Shown piece by piece: positions 23,198 to 34,982 of a stretch of 64,000 nucleotides of DNA; the first letter of the stretch is position 1; each line of letters starts with the position of its first letter. The position numbers were made by a program, and so were the translations under genes. The DNA lies in assembly GCF_000499385.1 (NCBI RefSeq), contig NW_013652540.1, positions 62,001-126,000 on the forward strand. The letters run 5' to 3'. The notes under the pieces were generated by a model, which searched no databases, was not told where the DNA came from, and saw only the letters and a program-made list of their open reading frames with translations. Source of the stretch: Eimeria necatrix. Its lineage: Eukaryota > Apicomplexa > Conoidasida > Eucoccidiorida > Eimeriidae.

Positions 23198-24687
23198 TTT
23201 CTATGTCTTGCCTGCCACAGCAGGCAGAGTGACCAGCCCAGTGGTGTGGTTAAGTTCGGTAAGCCCAAATGAGTCGCGCCAACGAAAACAGTCAAAAAAG
23301 ACAAGAAACCTGGACAACAAATCCTTTTGACTAGAAATTCGGGTAACTGGCCGAAATTTTCTGGAGGTCACCAGCCGCTCCAACCCCACCGCGCATCAAG
23401 CGTGCACGACGTGGTTCTGTTCAGCCATTTCCCAGCAACCCAGCGGAACCTTTACCCATAGTTGAGCACTACGATGAAGTTATTCTTATTCTTTCATGTT
23501 TCATCCTAATAAATTGGCTGCTAAGGACCAAGATGATAAAGTATCTGCAGACCGGTGTACAGTGGAGTGACCCCAACCCGCTGCAAACAATTCAGTGGCC
23601 CTCGCTTGCAGGGCCCCTATTCAATGAGTACTTCTTCTTTCAACGCATCTGCATCTAATTATAGTAAGAAGAACACAATCGTCAGCGCTGTGCTCTTCTC
23701 GAGAGTCTAGGAGCCGTGCGACGCCCACTACTGCTCGGCAGGCGCCAGTCCAGGACACGCAAACGTTCCCACTTGTTGCAATCACAACATTCACAGACCC
23801 TGGCAAGTACCAGGCATTAATTTGACACTACCACTGACACACCATGCCATTCGAAAAACCACACCCCCCACGGAGGCTATGGGCGTACATGTCATGAGCG
23901 CACAGCTCTAAGTAGCTCAGATCTGCATGAGCGGACCTCCTTACCTGCCAAATTGTCCTGCTTTCGCGTGGCCACTCTTTCAGATCCTAAATCGGTATAA
24001 TTGCTCATTCCCTGTGCTAATAAAATAATGTTTCCCACGAGTTGCCACTAGACTGATCCCCTGACGGGCCCCATCTGGCTTAACAATGTCTGACTAATCA
24101 AAGCCGTTTTTGCTTGCTGTTGTTCGGCCCAGAACATGCGAGGTGCTCCCCAGTACGAAGCAACACTCTGCCTCATTGACGACTAGCAGCCTCCAAACCT
24201 CTGAACAAAATGCCTGGTAAGCAGGCTGGCACCTTCAGCTCTTCGGCCGCAACGAAGTTTCCCACCTTCCGCAAATTATGTCAGTCATCTAAGTGACTGT
24301 CAGTTGGCAAATCAAAAAGCCACTAAACTGTGCGTGCTGGTCAAGGCAGCACGAACGCACTGCAAGCTGCGTCTGCCTCGTTAATACTTAGATCCCCAGT
24401 TTAAAGAATGCAAGCATTTGTGGGAGCAATATAATATTAAATTGCACACAAAGAACCCAGTCATTCAAACAGGAATGACCCCTGCTCAGCGCGAAACAAC
24501 TGAAAGATAAAGTCGGCCCTCCGGAGAGCGGATCCCGGCCTCAACCAGCGTCAGGTGGTCCTGAATGGAAACCGCAACGCACATTTAGCTTGAAGATAGA
24601 AAAACGACGTTATCTGTGGACACTCACAACTACTCGCGAAGGGACGCAGTACTCGTCATATAGGCGATTAGACGGCAACACACACAC
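23198..24687. other. intergenic region, possibly with a missed last exon of SF3A1
   Basis: About 1.5 kb with no supported exon. It contains the upstream region of the RRM gene and the 3' flank of the SF3A1 gene. A donor-like GTGAGA near 24755 inside the last SF3A1 frame leaves open that a small terminal exon lies here. Confidence 0.35.
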
Positions 24688-27625
24688 TCAAGAACCCCAA
24701 ACCGCAAAACCCCGAAAATGACCGAGATTTGTGCTGCGAGGGCGAGAGGTTCTCACTAGCATGGCGGGGCCATCAAGGGAAGTGGAAAGCTGAAGATCTC
24801 TCGCCCTGAGGGTTTCTGCACCGATGCCAGCATCCAAGAGCGATTGTTTCAGCTGAGCGCCCGTAAGGGAGCGATCGACCTCCACCTGGGCCTCCTGCGC
24901 CTCAAGGCCCTCTCCTTCACGGCAAACAACAGTCAGCAGCAGCAGCGACGGGCCGCCATCAGCAGCCGCTGCCGGTGCAGAAGGTGTGCTGTCCACCCGC
25001 TGCCTTTTTGCTTCTGGTGCCTCCCCAGAAACTCCAACGGCCGCGACTGTCGCCTCTGCACGGAGCGGGTCAACTTCAGCTTCAGCCTCCAACCGCTGGC
25101 CATAGTGAGACACAGGCACAGCCGGACAGTCAGCATCTCCAGCAAAAAACGTGAAAAAAAGTGAAGAAAAATTACCAAACACAAACCCCCGCAAAAGTGA
25201 AGGAAAAACAAGTGAATTCTGAACCCTTCCAACAGGCAGTCTACTCAAGTGCACTAACTGCCTTACGTTACAGCCTGCCAGAGATACGGAAACAAAAGGC
25301 AACGATCTAGAAGTGTCACAAGAAAAGTCACACAAAACATCGGAAAAGACATCAAATCCTACCGCGTGGTCATCAACGGAACCAAATAGATCTGGTCTCT
25401 TTGCCACAAATTGTGCAAGGTAACCCTCCACGTCTTCTAGTGGAGCGAAGGCAGACTCCGCTTGCGCCTTTTCAAGGAACCGATCCTTCTGTTCCCTGTA
25501 TAACAATAGAGAAACAGGATATTTTTATTTGCATCAGCAAGACCCCACCATACGCAGTACACCATGGAGACTCTTGGAACAAGTGGTGCTGCCTAAACAA
25601 AGAAGTGAATTCTATCTCCTCGAAAAATCAGCCTTGTCAGCTGCATATGGACATTTATGTAGAAGGCTGGCTCTGGGGCTGAGCATACTTCCACTTGGGG
25701 TCAAGCAGTAAAATTCTGAGATGGTTTGTCATTTGGTCTGCAGGTATTAGCTGTCCTGTAATGGGGCACCGCTGGAAGCCACTGGAGGCCCCTGTAGCCG
25801 CCTGTCTCTTCTTCGTGCGTACGTATCCCTTCACGACTCTCAGTGGCGCAGCTGGGGCTGGTGGCTGTCCCGCAAAGACATACAACACGAGAAGCAACGT
25901 GCAATATGTGTCGTGCTGAGATCGAAATGCAAACTACGTAGGGCGGCAGGCGCAGGAAAAAGATCCACAACAATCAGCGTACATGCAATCAGCGTACAAG
26001 GTGCCATATGCAAATCGGGAAAAAGTGCTTTAGAAGCATATTGAGACAGCCTCAGCATGAAGACAAGCAAGCAAAAAAACAGATTTGCAAAAAGATTTGT
26101 TGTAGAAGCAACACCAAGCATGAAACCAAAATAAACTACGAAAAATGCATTAAGGTACAGATGCGGTAAGCAATGCAACCACCAGTCAGTTCCCCTGCGC
26201 AGAGTCAACGGGTTCCCAATGCATCTGCCAAGAGAGGCTGGAGACCCTCATGTCGAGTTCGCGCCTTTTACGGCGCTGTTTCATCAGCTGGAATCCACCT
26301 TCATACACGGCTAAGCTTTTCCGAAAACGGGGTCAACATTCACACACTAGATACATCAAGTGTGCAGAAGGTGAAGCGTGCAGGTCCACTAGGGTAAACA
26401 CTGCAAAACACAGAGAATTGACGCAGCACCGATGACTTGCCAGCTCTTGCTGCTTTTCCGCCGCAGCCCTTTCCGCTGCTTCTGCAGCATCAGCACTGCC
26501 TGCCGCCACCTGTCTCTTGTCTGTGGTTTGTTTGGCTGTTTCCTCCTCGTCTTCTGTTTCCATGGCTTCGTCATCTTGATCAGCGTCCGCACCCTCAATG
26601 AGCTTAGCGATAGAGTCCACTTTATCGCCTTCTTCTGCCAACCCATCCGCAGCGGTGCTATCCTCTGCTAACAATGCCTTCGGCAGCTCCTTAGGCACAG
26701 ACTTGAAGTCGATGGGGGCTGCAAGTGGTAGCCGTTCGTCTTCCTCCGTGAAGTCGATGGTCTCGACAACATGAAAGTCTGTCCACTCTAGCGACATCAT
26801 CAGCCGCCTTTCTTCCTGTGTTTTGCTTTCCTTTTCCTTGCGCTGCCGAAGCTGCTGCCGCTCGTACATCATGCGACGCCGCACCCGTGCCAAGAGCGCC
26901 TGGCGATTCCCTGCAGTCTCCTTTATACTCTCGAGCATCTCCTTCTGTGGCAGAAGACACTTCGTATATGCATCCACAAGCGACGCGAAAAAGGAAAACA
27001 GATGGTGTGAAGGCTTGAGGAAGGCAAACTGAGGGTTTTGCTGCTCTCGCTGAGCCAAACCCGCCAAGAACTTTTGACCGTTACGAGCCACAAATTGCGC
27101 AGCGCAGCGGATGATGTCCAAATCTATGGGAGCCACCCACGGATGCTGTAGCACGAACTGGTGTGGGGGAGGAGGCTCAATCTGTTCCTTGTTAGCTTCT
27201 TTCTCACTCTCCCCTATCTGCGTCAACATCAGCAGCTGCTGCTGCTGTTGTTTCTCCTGCTGCTGTTTCTGCTGCATGTCTCGAATGGCCTGAGGCACCT
27301 GCGGAGTCGGCGCAGCTTCACCCGTGGTGAACTCTCTGACCTTAAGCTTGTAGAAGGCGTGGTAAGGATTGTTTGGTAGCAAGAAACCAAACTTTGTGGC
27401 GCTCTGCTCCCGGAGCACGCGAGACTCGAACTCTGCCCCATTTTTTGCCACAAACTGTGCCGTCTTCTCGATGACACCCCTCATATCTGCGGGTGGAAAT
27501 ATAAGGTCAGGATGGGGGGTTCCTGGTGCACCCACATCGGAAGTCCCTACCCCCGAGGCGACAGATGCGCCAGGTCCAGTGGGGGACCCGGACGGGCGCT
27601 GAGTAGGCTCCACTGCAGCGCTCAT
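24688..27625 (-). CDS. SF3A1: splicing factor 3A subunit 1 (Prp21 family)
   Basis: A core subunit of SF3a, part of the U2 snRNP that binds the branch-site region during prespliceosome assembly in the nucleus. Exon 1 (27625 to about 26441) has SURP1 at residues 50-96 (VIEKTAQFVAKNGAEF), a Gln-rich insert, SURP2 at about 170-222 (IIRCAAQFVARNGQKF), and the family motif WTDFHVVETIDFTEEDE. Exon 2 (about 25880-25689) carries CPITGQLIPADQMTNHLRIL, matching the human CPITGEKIPASKMQEHMRI region. The next exon starts at 25495, and the splice restores WKEQKDRF; its AFAPLEDVEGYLAQFV stretch is also family-typical. The last exon has a basic EAKRQRVD and a diverged ubiquitin-like start (LTGAQLKQSLLDAGIGAETL). 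The usual C-terminal RGG-type end is not seen, so a last exon may be missing. The ATG at 27625 was chosen because the conserved part starts downstream and family members begin similarly. The first donor may be GC (GCAAGT). Confidence 0.93.
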
Positions 27626-28452
27626 TATCAAAATATGAGGAAGGACGGGACAAGATGGAGAACGAGAAAAAAATTTAGCACAAGGGAGAGCTGAAAGCTG
27701 TGCTGCTGCTGCTGCTGCTGGTAATGTTGCTGGTATTTTGGAAAGCAGTTGGCGCGCCAAGGATCCCTTTAAAGGTGATAAGTTTCAATGAGAATAAAAA
27801 TTAGAAGGTCGAGAAACTCAAACAGAAAGTGGAGAACTTCCTACGGCAAATAAACAACAGCGGTTCCTGTTGTTGTGCCGCCGCCGTCGTCGCAACAGTA
27901 GCAGCAACGTGCGGGAGGCACGGGGAAACCGCGTGCCCTGAATGCCCTCAAAACATTAAATCCAACTCAAAAGGACAAGTTCCCAGGACAATAGCACTAA
28001 CAAAAACCCCAGTCCAAACGAGGCCACTTGGCAGACCAAGGCCAACAGCACAAGCAGCAGCAGAGCAATTGCTGCAGCTACTGCAGCCCTGCTGCCGCTA
28101 ATGCATGCGGTGCCAGCTTGACTCGAGGCAGCGGCTTCTACGCATCGGCAATATGGAATGCCCACACTAGTTTTCATCCTGGAAACAAATGTTATTTAAT
28201 CTAGATAACTTCATGAGTTACTTCTTGCGTCTGCGAGTAGTTGGTATGTACAGCACCTGCTGCCCCAACGCAGACAGCCGCCCCCAGAAGACAGGGGGCG
28301 TCGCTTTTGATCATTTTCGTAATAAAATACGAATAAGACACGTACAAGAGTGAGACTGTCGTCCGTAAAATTGCTCTGTGTACGGCTTGAACGCCTTCGC
28401 CTTTGACGATAAGCAAACGGACGATAAGCAAACGCCGCCTACGTACACGAAG
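27626..28452. promoter_or_regulatory. divergent intergenic region between SF3A1 and the plus-strand gene
   Basis: About 0.8 kb separates the SF3A1 start (minus) from the first candidate start of the APEH locus (plus). Promoters of both genes should lie here. The sequence includes short CTG/GCC trinucleotide runs near 27700 and 27875 and an A-rich patch near 27790. I see no motif that I can assign to a factor. Confidence 0.4.
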
Positions 28453-28821
28453 ATGCCTCAGAGGAAGCGCCATGGCAAACAACACCACCAACAGCAACAG
28501 CAACAGGAGCGTCAGCAACAGCAGCAACAGCAACAGCAACATGAGCGTCAGCAACAACACCAACAGCAGCAACACCAACAGCTGAGGCAGGATGTGGAGA
28601 GACAGCAGCTGCGCGAGGTCAGAAAAAACGAATCACGACCGCAACACAAGGGCGAGGACAGGCATGCGCATCTTCAGCACCAACAGGAGGATGGACGACA
28701 GCAGCCCTCACCGAAGGATACTGGACTAGCAGACGCCGCTAACGGCCTGGCGGTGATTTGCACTGTTGTTGTTGCTCGACATGCCCTAGACTCACCACAC
28801 TGCAGCATCGCCGGACGTTAG
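28453..28821 (+). CDS. Gln/His-rich open frame, possible 5' exon of APEH
   Basis: The ATG at 28453 opens a frame with a basic start (MPQRKRHGKQHH) followed by long Gln runs broken by Glu-Arg and His, then a charged stretch and a hydrophobic end before a stop at 28821. CAG and CAA codons are mixed, which argues for selection on the protein rather than a pure repeat. It lies 240 bases upstream of the first exon with APEH similarity and has donor-like GT sites inside (for example near 28753). Peptidases of this family do not normally begin with polyQ, so it may be a lineage-specific extension, a separate small gene or 5' UTR. Confidence 0.35.
   Translation: MPQRKRHGKQHHQQQQQQERQQQQQQQQQHERQQQHQQQQHQQLRQDVERQQLREVRKNESRPQHKGEDRHAHLQHQQEDGRQQPSPKDTGLADAANGLAVICTVVVARHALDSPHCSIAGR
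28486..28595 (+). repeat. CAG/CAA (polyglutamine) tract
   Basis: Imperfect CAR-codon repeat with interruptions GAGCGT and CACCAA, inside the open frame that starts at 28453. This type of low-complexity homopolymer coding repeat is common in Eimeria genes. Confidence 0.8.
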
Positions 28822-29063
28822 GAATTTTGAGTCTTAGTGGACTGCCCTGGCATCCTAGTTACCCTCCTTGACTTCTTCATGCTTCTTAGTGCACCTTTCA
28901 GGGAACAGTAGAAGGCTCCTCGTAGCATCACGTTGTCGGAGACACAACCCTGACGCAAGGGAAGCTTGAATTTCGGGTTTACCGTGGAGGCATCAGTGGT
29001 GCTTGGACTTGGGATTGTCGTGTGAGGCAACCCATTCATAACATTTGCTGCTTCATTTTTCAG

Positions 29064-32000
29064 GAAGAGGTCCACCGGCGGCTTCGCGTCTGCAGCGCCA
29101 ATGCCATTGACGTTGCCAGCGCTCAAATGTACGGAGAGGGCCCTGATGGTTGTCCTACATTTGTCCGCTGCAGTGGGTCACAGGTAAAGACTACTGATTT
29201 CTGAGAACGAGGCGCAGAAGGGCCTTCTGTTAGTGAGGCAGTAAACTGGCTACACCGGCAGGTGGAGTGGCCAGCTGCTGACAAGAGTTTTCAAGGCGTT
29301 GTACAGTTACCGCGGCGTCTAGCCACCGTTTTGATTCATTCCAGTCTGTGATTTGTGCTGTTGCATTTGCAGAGGGTCGTAGACAAAAAACGCCGTCTAC
29401 TCATCTCCTGGGCACCCACGACGCAGCTGCCCCCAACGGCAATCCCCGTCGACTCACAGCCGGCCCTTGAATTCTACTCCCCTTCAGGCATCAAAGCCCT
29501 ACGCACAAACCAACCCTAAGCCCAAACCCACCCTGTACCATAATTATTTCTATTGCTTTTCCGGACGCAAACTGTGGGGAATGGACCCTGGCCAGCATAG
29601 CGCTTGCCCCCTGCATGCTCTATGACTGGCGTTTATTCTGTCATTCCCAGAAATGATTATGTCTTGTCATCGAGTTTCCTGCATGTAGGGCCGGGCCCAT
29701 CTACAGGGGCTAAGGAGAGTGGCATACTTGCTCTTTTGCTCAGGATTGTGTGCTTCGCTTTTGCTGACTGTGCTGTCTTGCCTTGATTGCGTTAGGGTTT
29801 AGTGTGGAGTGTACCGGACTCTTTGAATGTCATGTGCTATGTTGCAGGGCAGTTCGTAGCGCAGGTGACGTCCGTACCTCCTCCGGAGAACAAGGGAGTA
29901 TCTAGTGGTGGTGGAACCTCTGCAGCCCCTTTGCATCGGCTTGAGGTTTGGGGCGCAGCTGGCACGGGAGATTTGGGATGCGCCATGTGCCTGTTTGCTC
30001 CCCACGGCATTCCTTGGCTGAGCCCGTACGGGGGCGGCTGTTTCTGCTCTCAGGACGAAAACCTGTGGGCCGCATAACTCTCCCGTGTTGCCGTTAGTGC
30101 GGTCATTTCACCGATTGTTGCATGGTCTAACCGTCTTGCTTTTGGCCTGCCAGTTTTGCCTTATCTTTTTGGGAGACCGGCATTGCCGTCATCACTGAAT
30201 GCATCAGTTCCATTGCATGCATTTGCTTTGCTGCGTGCATTGGCACTTCTGCATGCGCACCTCTATAGGGTTGAATATGCGAATAGTGCTGTAAAACACG
30301 CTTTGTCAACAAGCAGCCGAAGGCACAGATTTTCAGAGGATCTTGCTTGTCTGCTATTAGGCTTTTGTACGTGGCGGAGACTCCACAAAAGGACGCGTGC
30401 CCGCCTTTAGACAATTATCTGTACAAAGACACTTGGGGAGAACAGTTGCTGCAGCACTCTCGAGGCAGAGTTGTCGTAGGCAGTATAACGCCTCCCACCC
30501 TGGTACCACTACAGCCCAGGCAGAGGTCCGCCAGCTATGCACAGGTCAGCGACGACCCACAATGTGTACTACCGAGTATACTGCTCCGGAAGTGGATCTT
30601 CCAACATTTTGTTTCCTTTTTTATGCTGCTTCACATTCAGTATGTACTGCGCGCTTAGTTCGCTCGATGTAGGGTTCATAGTGTAGGGTTTGCAGTCTAC
30701 TGATTGTCTTTGGAGACCTTCAGGCATCTTTCGTCCCGGATGGGTCTGCTGTAGTCTGCACAGAAATCCCGTCCGAGCCGTACAGGTGAGTGCCAAGACC
30801 TATTCGTGGGGTTCTGCGTGCAGTAGGTCTGCGGGCTAGAGGTACAATAGTTATCTTACCCTATTTTGTAAGATTTTGTCGTGGAGACTCGAAGTTTATC
30901 TGTGTGCTTGCGAGCATGTTGTGGTGACAGACTTGGGCTCAAGTTCTGCATTAACCGCCGATCAGCTGTCTTTCTTGCGGACTTCCCCACTGGAGGCGTC
31001 GCGAGGGCCCTGCGTGCGTTGGGAGCTTCTGACAAGGTCCCGCAGGGTCCCCTCCAGCCGACATGGTTGCGGATTTCGGACGAAGAAGATTGGGCAGCGT
31101 GGGAAGCGAGAATTTGCGACTTGCCTTCGCATCCGCCGGGGCCTCTTCTTGCATTCGAAGTTGTCTACTTGGCGCTCTCAGATGACTCCAAGGTTCGCTG
31201 GCTTTGCCATATTGTAGTTAAGCGTAAACCGTTGAACCCAATCATATATTTGGGACCTCGGAAGTGATGTGAAGCCGTGCGTTTGTGATTATTTTGGGGT
31301 GATCGTGTAGGAGAAACGCCCTCATTTCGGAAACGCCCGCCTCCGAGTGGCTATCGTGGCTCGGGAAAACCCGGAGTCCCCATGGGTTGTGAAAAGTAGA
31401 AAGACCTTAGTCAGCCCGAGTCCTTCATCGAGCTTTCAAAGCCGTCATGGGAAGAGCTCTGAGGCCTCCAATGGTGAATTTGCCCCCACAACGGTTCAGT
31501 CCGTGTGCGTGGCGGGGCCTCAGAAAGAGTCTTCTAGCGTAGCAGCTGCTCATTCCCTGAAGGCATTTGAGGGCCTCTGCTGCACACAGCTGCCTCCGTG
31601 GAGGAGCCGAGGGTTTCTTGTGATGAATACATTTAGAGGTTGCCGTCAGACGGTTGTGGCTATCCCTACAGGCTTGCAAGGTACCTATTTACCAACACAC
31701 AGCTTCCTATGGCCCGTAGGGACGTCTTATAAGCGTCGTTTTGATCACATGGGCATAATTTGGGAATATTGCTTTGGCGCAGATTACCCAGTTGCGCGTG
31801 TTGTTTTGAGGATGCTACGGATAAGGTCTGTGCGCTGATATACTGCAGCTGGGGAAGCCCGCGTCAAGAGAGTCCAGTTCGAGGGTGCCCACGGACCGAA
31901 GGCGCCGGCAGATGTGAAGGCAGCAGTAGCCGCAGCTACAGTTGGTGATGTGCTACTGAGGGACATCCGCGGCCCTTGGCTTCTTATTCAAACCAGCAGC

Positions 32001-34982
32001 CCAGTGCATGCGCCAATCTTAGCCATTGCAAAGCTGCGGGAGCTCAGTTTTAATGAAGAGGAAGGAAGCGATGGCGATTCACTGGGCCCTCCGCATGTGG
32101 CAGAAGTCGTTGATGCAGTTTCCCTGAGAGGAGGCTCTCAGGGGGCATTCAACGGGGTGAGGCGGTGACCGCTTTCGACTTGCGCACTTGCGAGCTCTGC
32201 AGAATTGAGACTTCTGACAGTGACTGCTTTTGCCAGTGTTGTTTTTCTTCTGGGGTTCTTCCTGCACTTGCCTGTTCCGTGTGTCTTGTTGGGCATTTTG
32301 ATTGAACTTTGCCGTCGAGAGGTAACAGGTTTCCCTTCGTTTACTGCGTTGTGTCAGGCTGTGAAGAAGCTGCAGCTACACATGTTAACACTTTCTCTAT
32401 ATCATTTGGACCATCAGCGGCACTGGTTGGTGCGGCTAGGCCGTCCGCCGAAGGGCCCCGAGGAGCCTAGCTTGGCAGTTCTTATTCATGGGGGTCCCCA
32501 CTCCTGCGCGAGCTGCATGTACAACAGAGACGTTCTGTTTCTCACGACTTTGGGCTTTGACGTTTTGGTTGTCAATTACCGGGGCTCAGCTGGCTTCGGC
32601 CAGGATGAACTCGTCTCTTTGCACGGTCAGTTCGGAGGCCTTTCGTGGCTGAAATCGCTTTTCTCAAATGCCTTAGCCGTGTTGAGGTGAATTCATAAAG
32701 ATACGTGCCTCAGATTTTAGAGTTTCTCGATCGTACCCAACTGGTTAAAATTATTTTTAAAGCGCCTCGTGTCGATTTGATGTGCTTCACTTTACTCAAG
32801 TAATGCTTTAATAAGGAATGCCTGCGACGCTTTGAACTCAGGGCGGGCAGGGCGGCAAGACGTTGAGGATGTAGCGCAGATAGTGCAGCAAGTGATCAAC
32901 AAGTGGGGCATCTGGGGTCCAGTCTGTATCTCCTTTCCCACCAAGCACCATTGATAGCGTGCTGTACGCACCCAAATAGTAGTTGACATACAGCGAAATT
33001 GTGTTTAGAGCTGTTGCACACACCAGCACGAGAGGGATTTGTGCCTTGAAGGGAAGGAAGCTTTTGTGTGCATGAGCTGCAGATTTGGTTATGACAGCAA
33101 ACGCTGCGCTGCAGTCGGTGGGTCTCATGGGGGTTTTCTCTGCTGCCACCTCATTGGCCAGGTGTGTATGATCTCAGCATTGCCGTCAACATTGTCTAAG
33201 CTGGCTTTCGTTTGCAGGGCGCATTTGGCTGCCTTACATGGGCTCCTGGTGTCTGTAGTCCTTGCTTAAAATCTGTGCCACGTCTCATTTGCACCAGTAG
33301 TCAAATCTTTGGACTACTTGCTGCGAGGCGCTCTTTACGTTCTTCTGTCTTTTGTTCAGTTCCCTAAACTCTTTAGCGCCGCGTCGACACGAAACCCCGT
33401 GACATATGTCCCAGGGATGTACACAGCCTCTGATATACCAGGTGTGTCGGGGGGAAAGTCGAGAACAGTTCTGGTTCTCTTTCACTGGGAGTTATGGTTT
33501 GTGGGATTGTTACTGAGCTGCTGTTGCACGTGTTGTAGCGTTGCAGCTCCGAATAATAAATATTCGAAGCTGTTTAGTCTCTGCAGATGCCACTATTCTC
33601 CCAGTCTGCGCGATCGGCCCTACTAACTGTTAGCGGGTCACCGTGTTTGTCCTACATGGCTGGCTCTTTTGGCATCTATTCTGCGGCCAGTGCGCCGTTG
33701 CTTTTTAAGACCCGTCGGCACTTTCGTTCTGTTTATCTTTTATACTCGTTTTACTTTATGTTCTCATGCACTTATTTGGCTGTTCCAACGAATGGCACAG
33801 TGCTTCCTGTTGGTACCTCCAGTTTCTCTGGCTAGTCCTCTTATCTTTTCTTGCCACAGATTTCGTCTTTCCGGTTTCGTGCGGCGAGGACTTTGATTTT
33901 GCAAAAATGCCCTCAGCCGAGGCACTCGTGAAGATGCAGCGGCTGTCTCCGACTGAGTTTGTGGGCACAGTCCAGACACCCCTTCTCCTGGCTCTCGGGG
34001 CTAAAGACCAGAGGGTATGAAGATGGCTGTTTCACCGACTGGCACAGTGCTTCTTTGTGTGCTTATGCATATGCATTAGTTTTATCTTCATATCCGTTCG
34101 TAGCAGTCTCAAAAGTGCCATAGAATGCTTTGGCTCCAGTTCCAACTTCCACTGAAGAATTCTTGCAATAGCATGTTGAGCCAGGCTCAGACTGAAGGAA
34201 GCTGCCTAGTCTTGGTGAAATTCGATTTTGATACGTGTCTGATTGAGTTTCGTTAACCAAATGCAACTGGGTTTAGAAAGCTGCCTGTAAGCATTACTTG
34301 TAGCCTCGGGCTGGCCTTTGCATCTGAAGCTATGCATGTTGAAAAGCACATCATATTATGCATCTTCTATGCATGTGCACGCATACATCCACAGTTACTC
34401 TCCTAAGCAGATTATAAAATTAAATATGTAGAATCACGGAGCGTGCGCACCAATGCATAGGAGCCTGTGTCTTCGAAAAAGCCGGGTTGCGCACCTGCAG
34501 AACAAGGAGGCTCATCTTAAAACTGTGGTGGAGGGCACAGATCGCTGTAGCATGAAGCACACACGCACAGTATCTAACTTTAAATGCCGGACGTGGTCCC
34601 AAGCACCGACACTTCTTGTATCGATGTTTTCTACGAAACACGTTGTTGAGCCTCTTGAAGCTTGTTTTTACATTGAGGTCCGTTCAGGTGCCGCCGTCTC
34701 AAGGTCTCCTTTTCTGGAGACTACTAAGCGCCCACGGTACGTAATTATTCATCGCCTCCATCCTGTTGAGTCATTGCTGCAGGCCTCACCCGCCTTCGCT
34801 GCTTACACATGATGATTGATGATCCTGCTGTTCTTTTTGTTACAGGAAAGAAGAACAAGCTGTTGTGGTATCCGGAGGACAACCACAGCCTTGACTTGCC
34901 AGTAACAGATGCGGACTACTGGGCCAACACGGGCGCTTGGTTTTTAGAGCACGTCCCCCAGCCTGTCCTTCCTCCAGTGTAA
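29064..34982 (+). CDS. APEH: acylaminoacyl-peptidase (acylamino-acid-releasing enzyme, S9C)
   Basis: A serine peptidase that releases N-acylated amino acids from blocked peptides, normally cytosolic. The N-terminal beta-propeller is spread over exons 29064-29183, 29373 to about 29502 (LEFYSPSGIKAL), about 29848-29985 (HRLEVWG), from about 30338 (AIRLLYVAETPQ), 30705-30787 (SFVPDGSAVVCTEI) and from 30928 (RLGLKFCINRRSAVF). Further propeller pieces lie at 31.3-32.2 kb. The catalytic domain has LAVLIHGGPHS and VVNYRGSAGFGQ (about 32480-32610), a helix exon near 32840, the nucleophile motif AVGGSHGGF (near 33120), RNPVTYVPGM (near 33390), the Asp region LLLALGAKDQRV (about 33985-34015), VPPSQGLLFWRL, and the catalytic His in WYPEDNHSLDLP (near 34890). 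The Ser-Asp-His triad is therefore complete. Length and order match human APEH. The true start is unresolved and may include the polyQ frame upstream. One donor near 29502 is not GT. Confidence 0.92.

Noticed and set aside
28818..29126. Minus-strand open frame of about 100 codons opposite the first APEH exons
   Set aside because: It overlaps a plus-strand exon that joins in phase to conserved APEH sequence, and has no recognisable features of its own.
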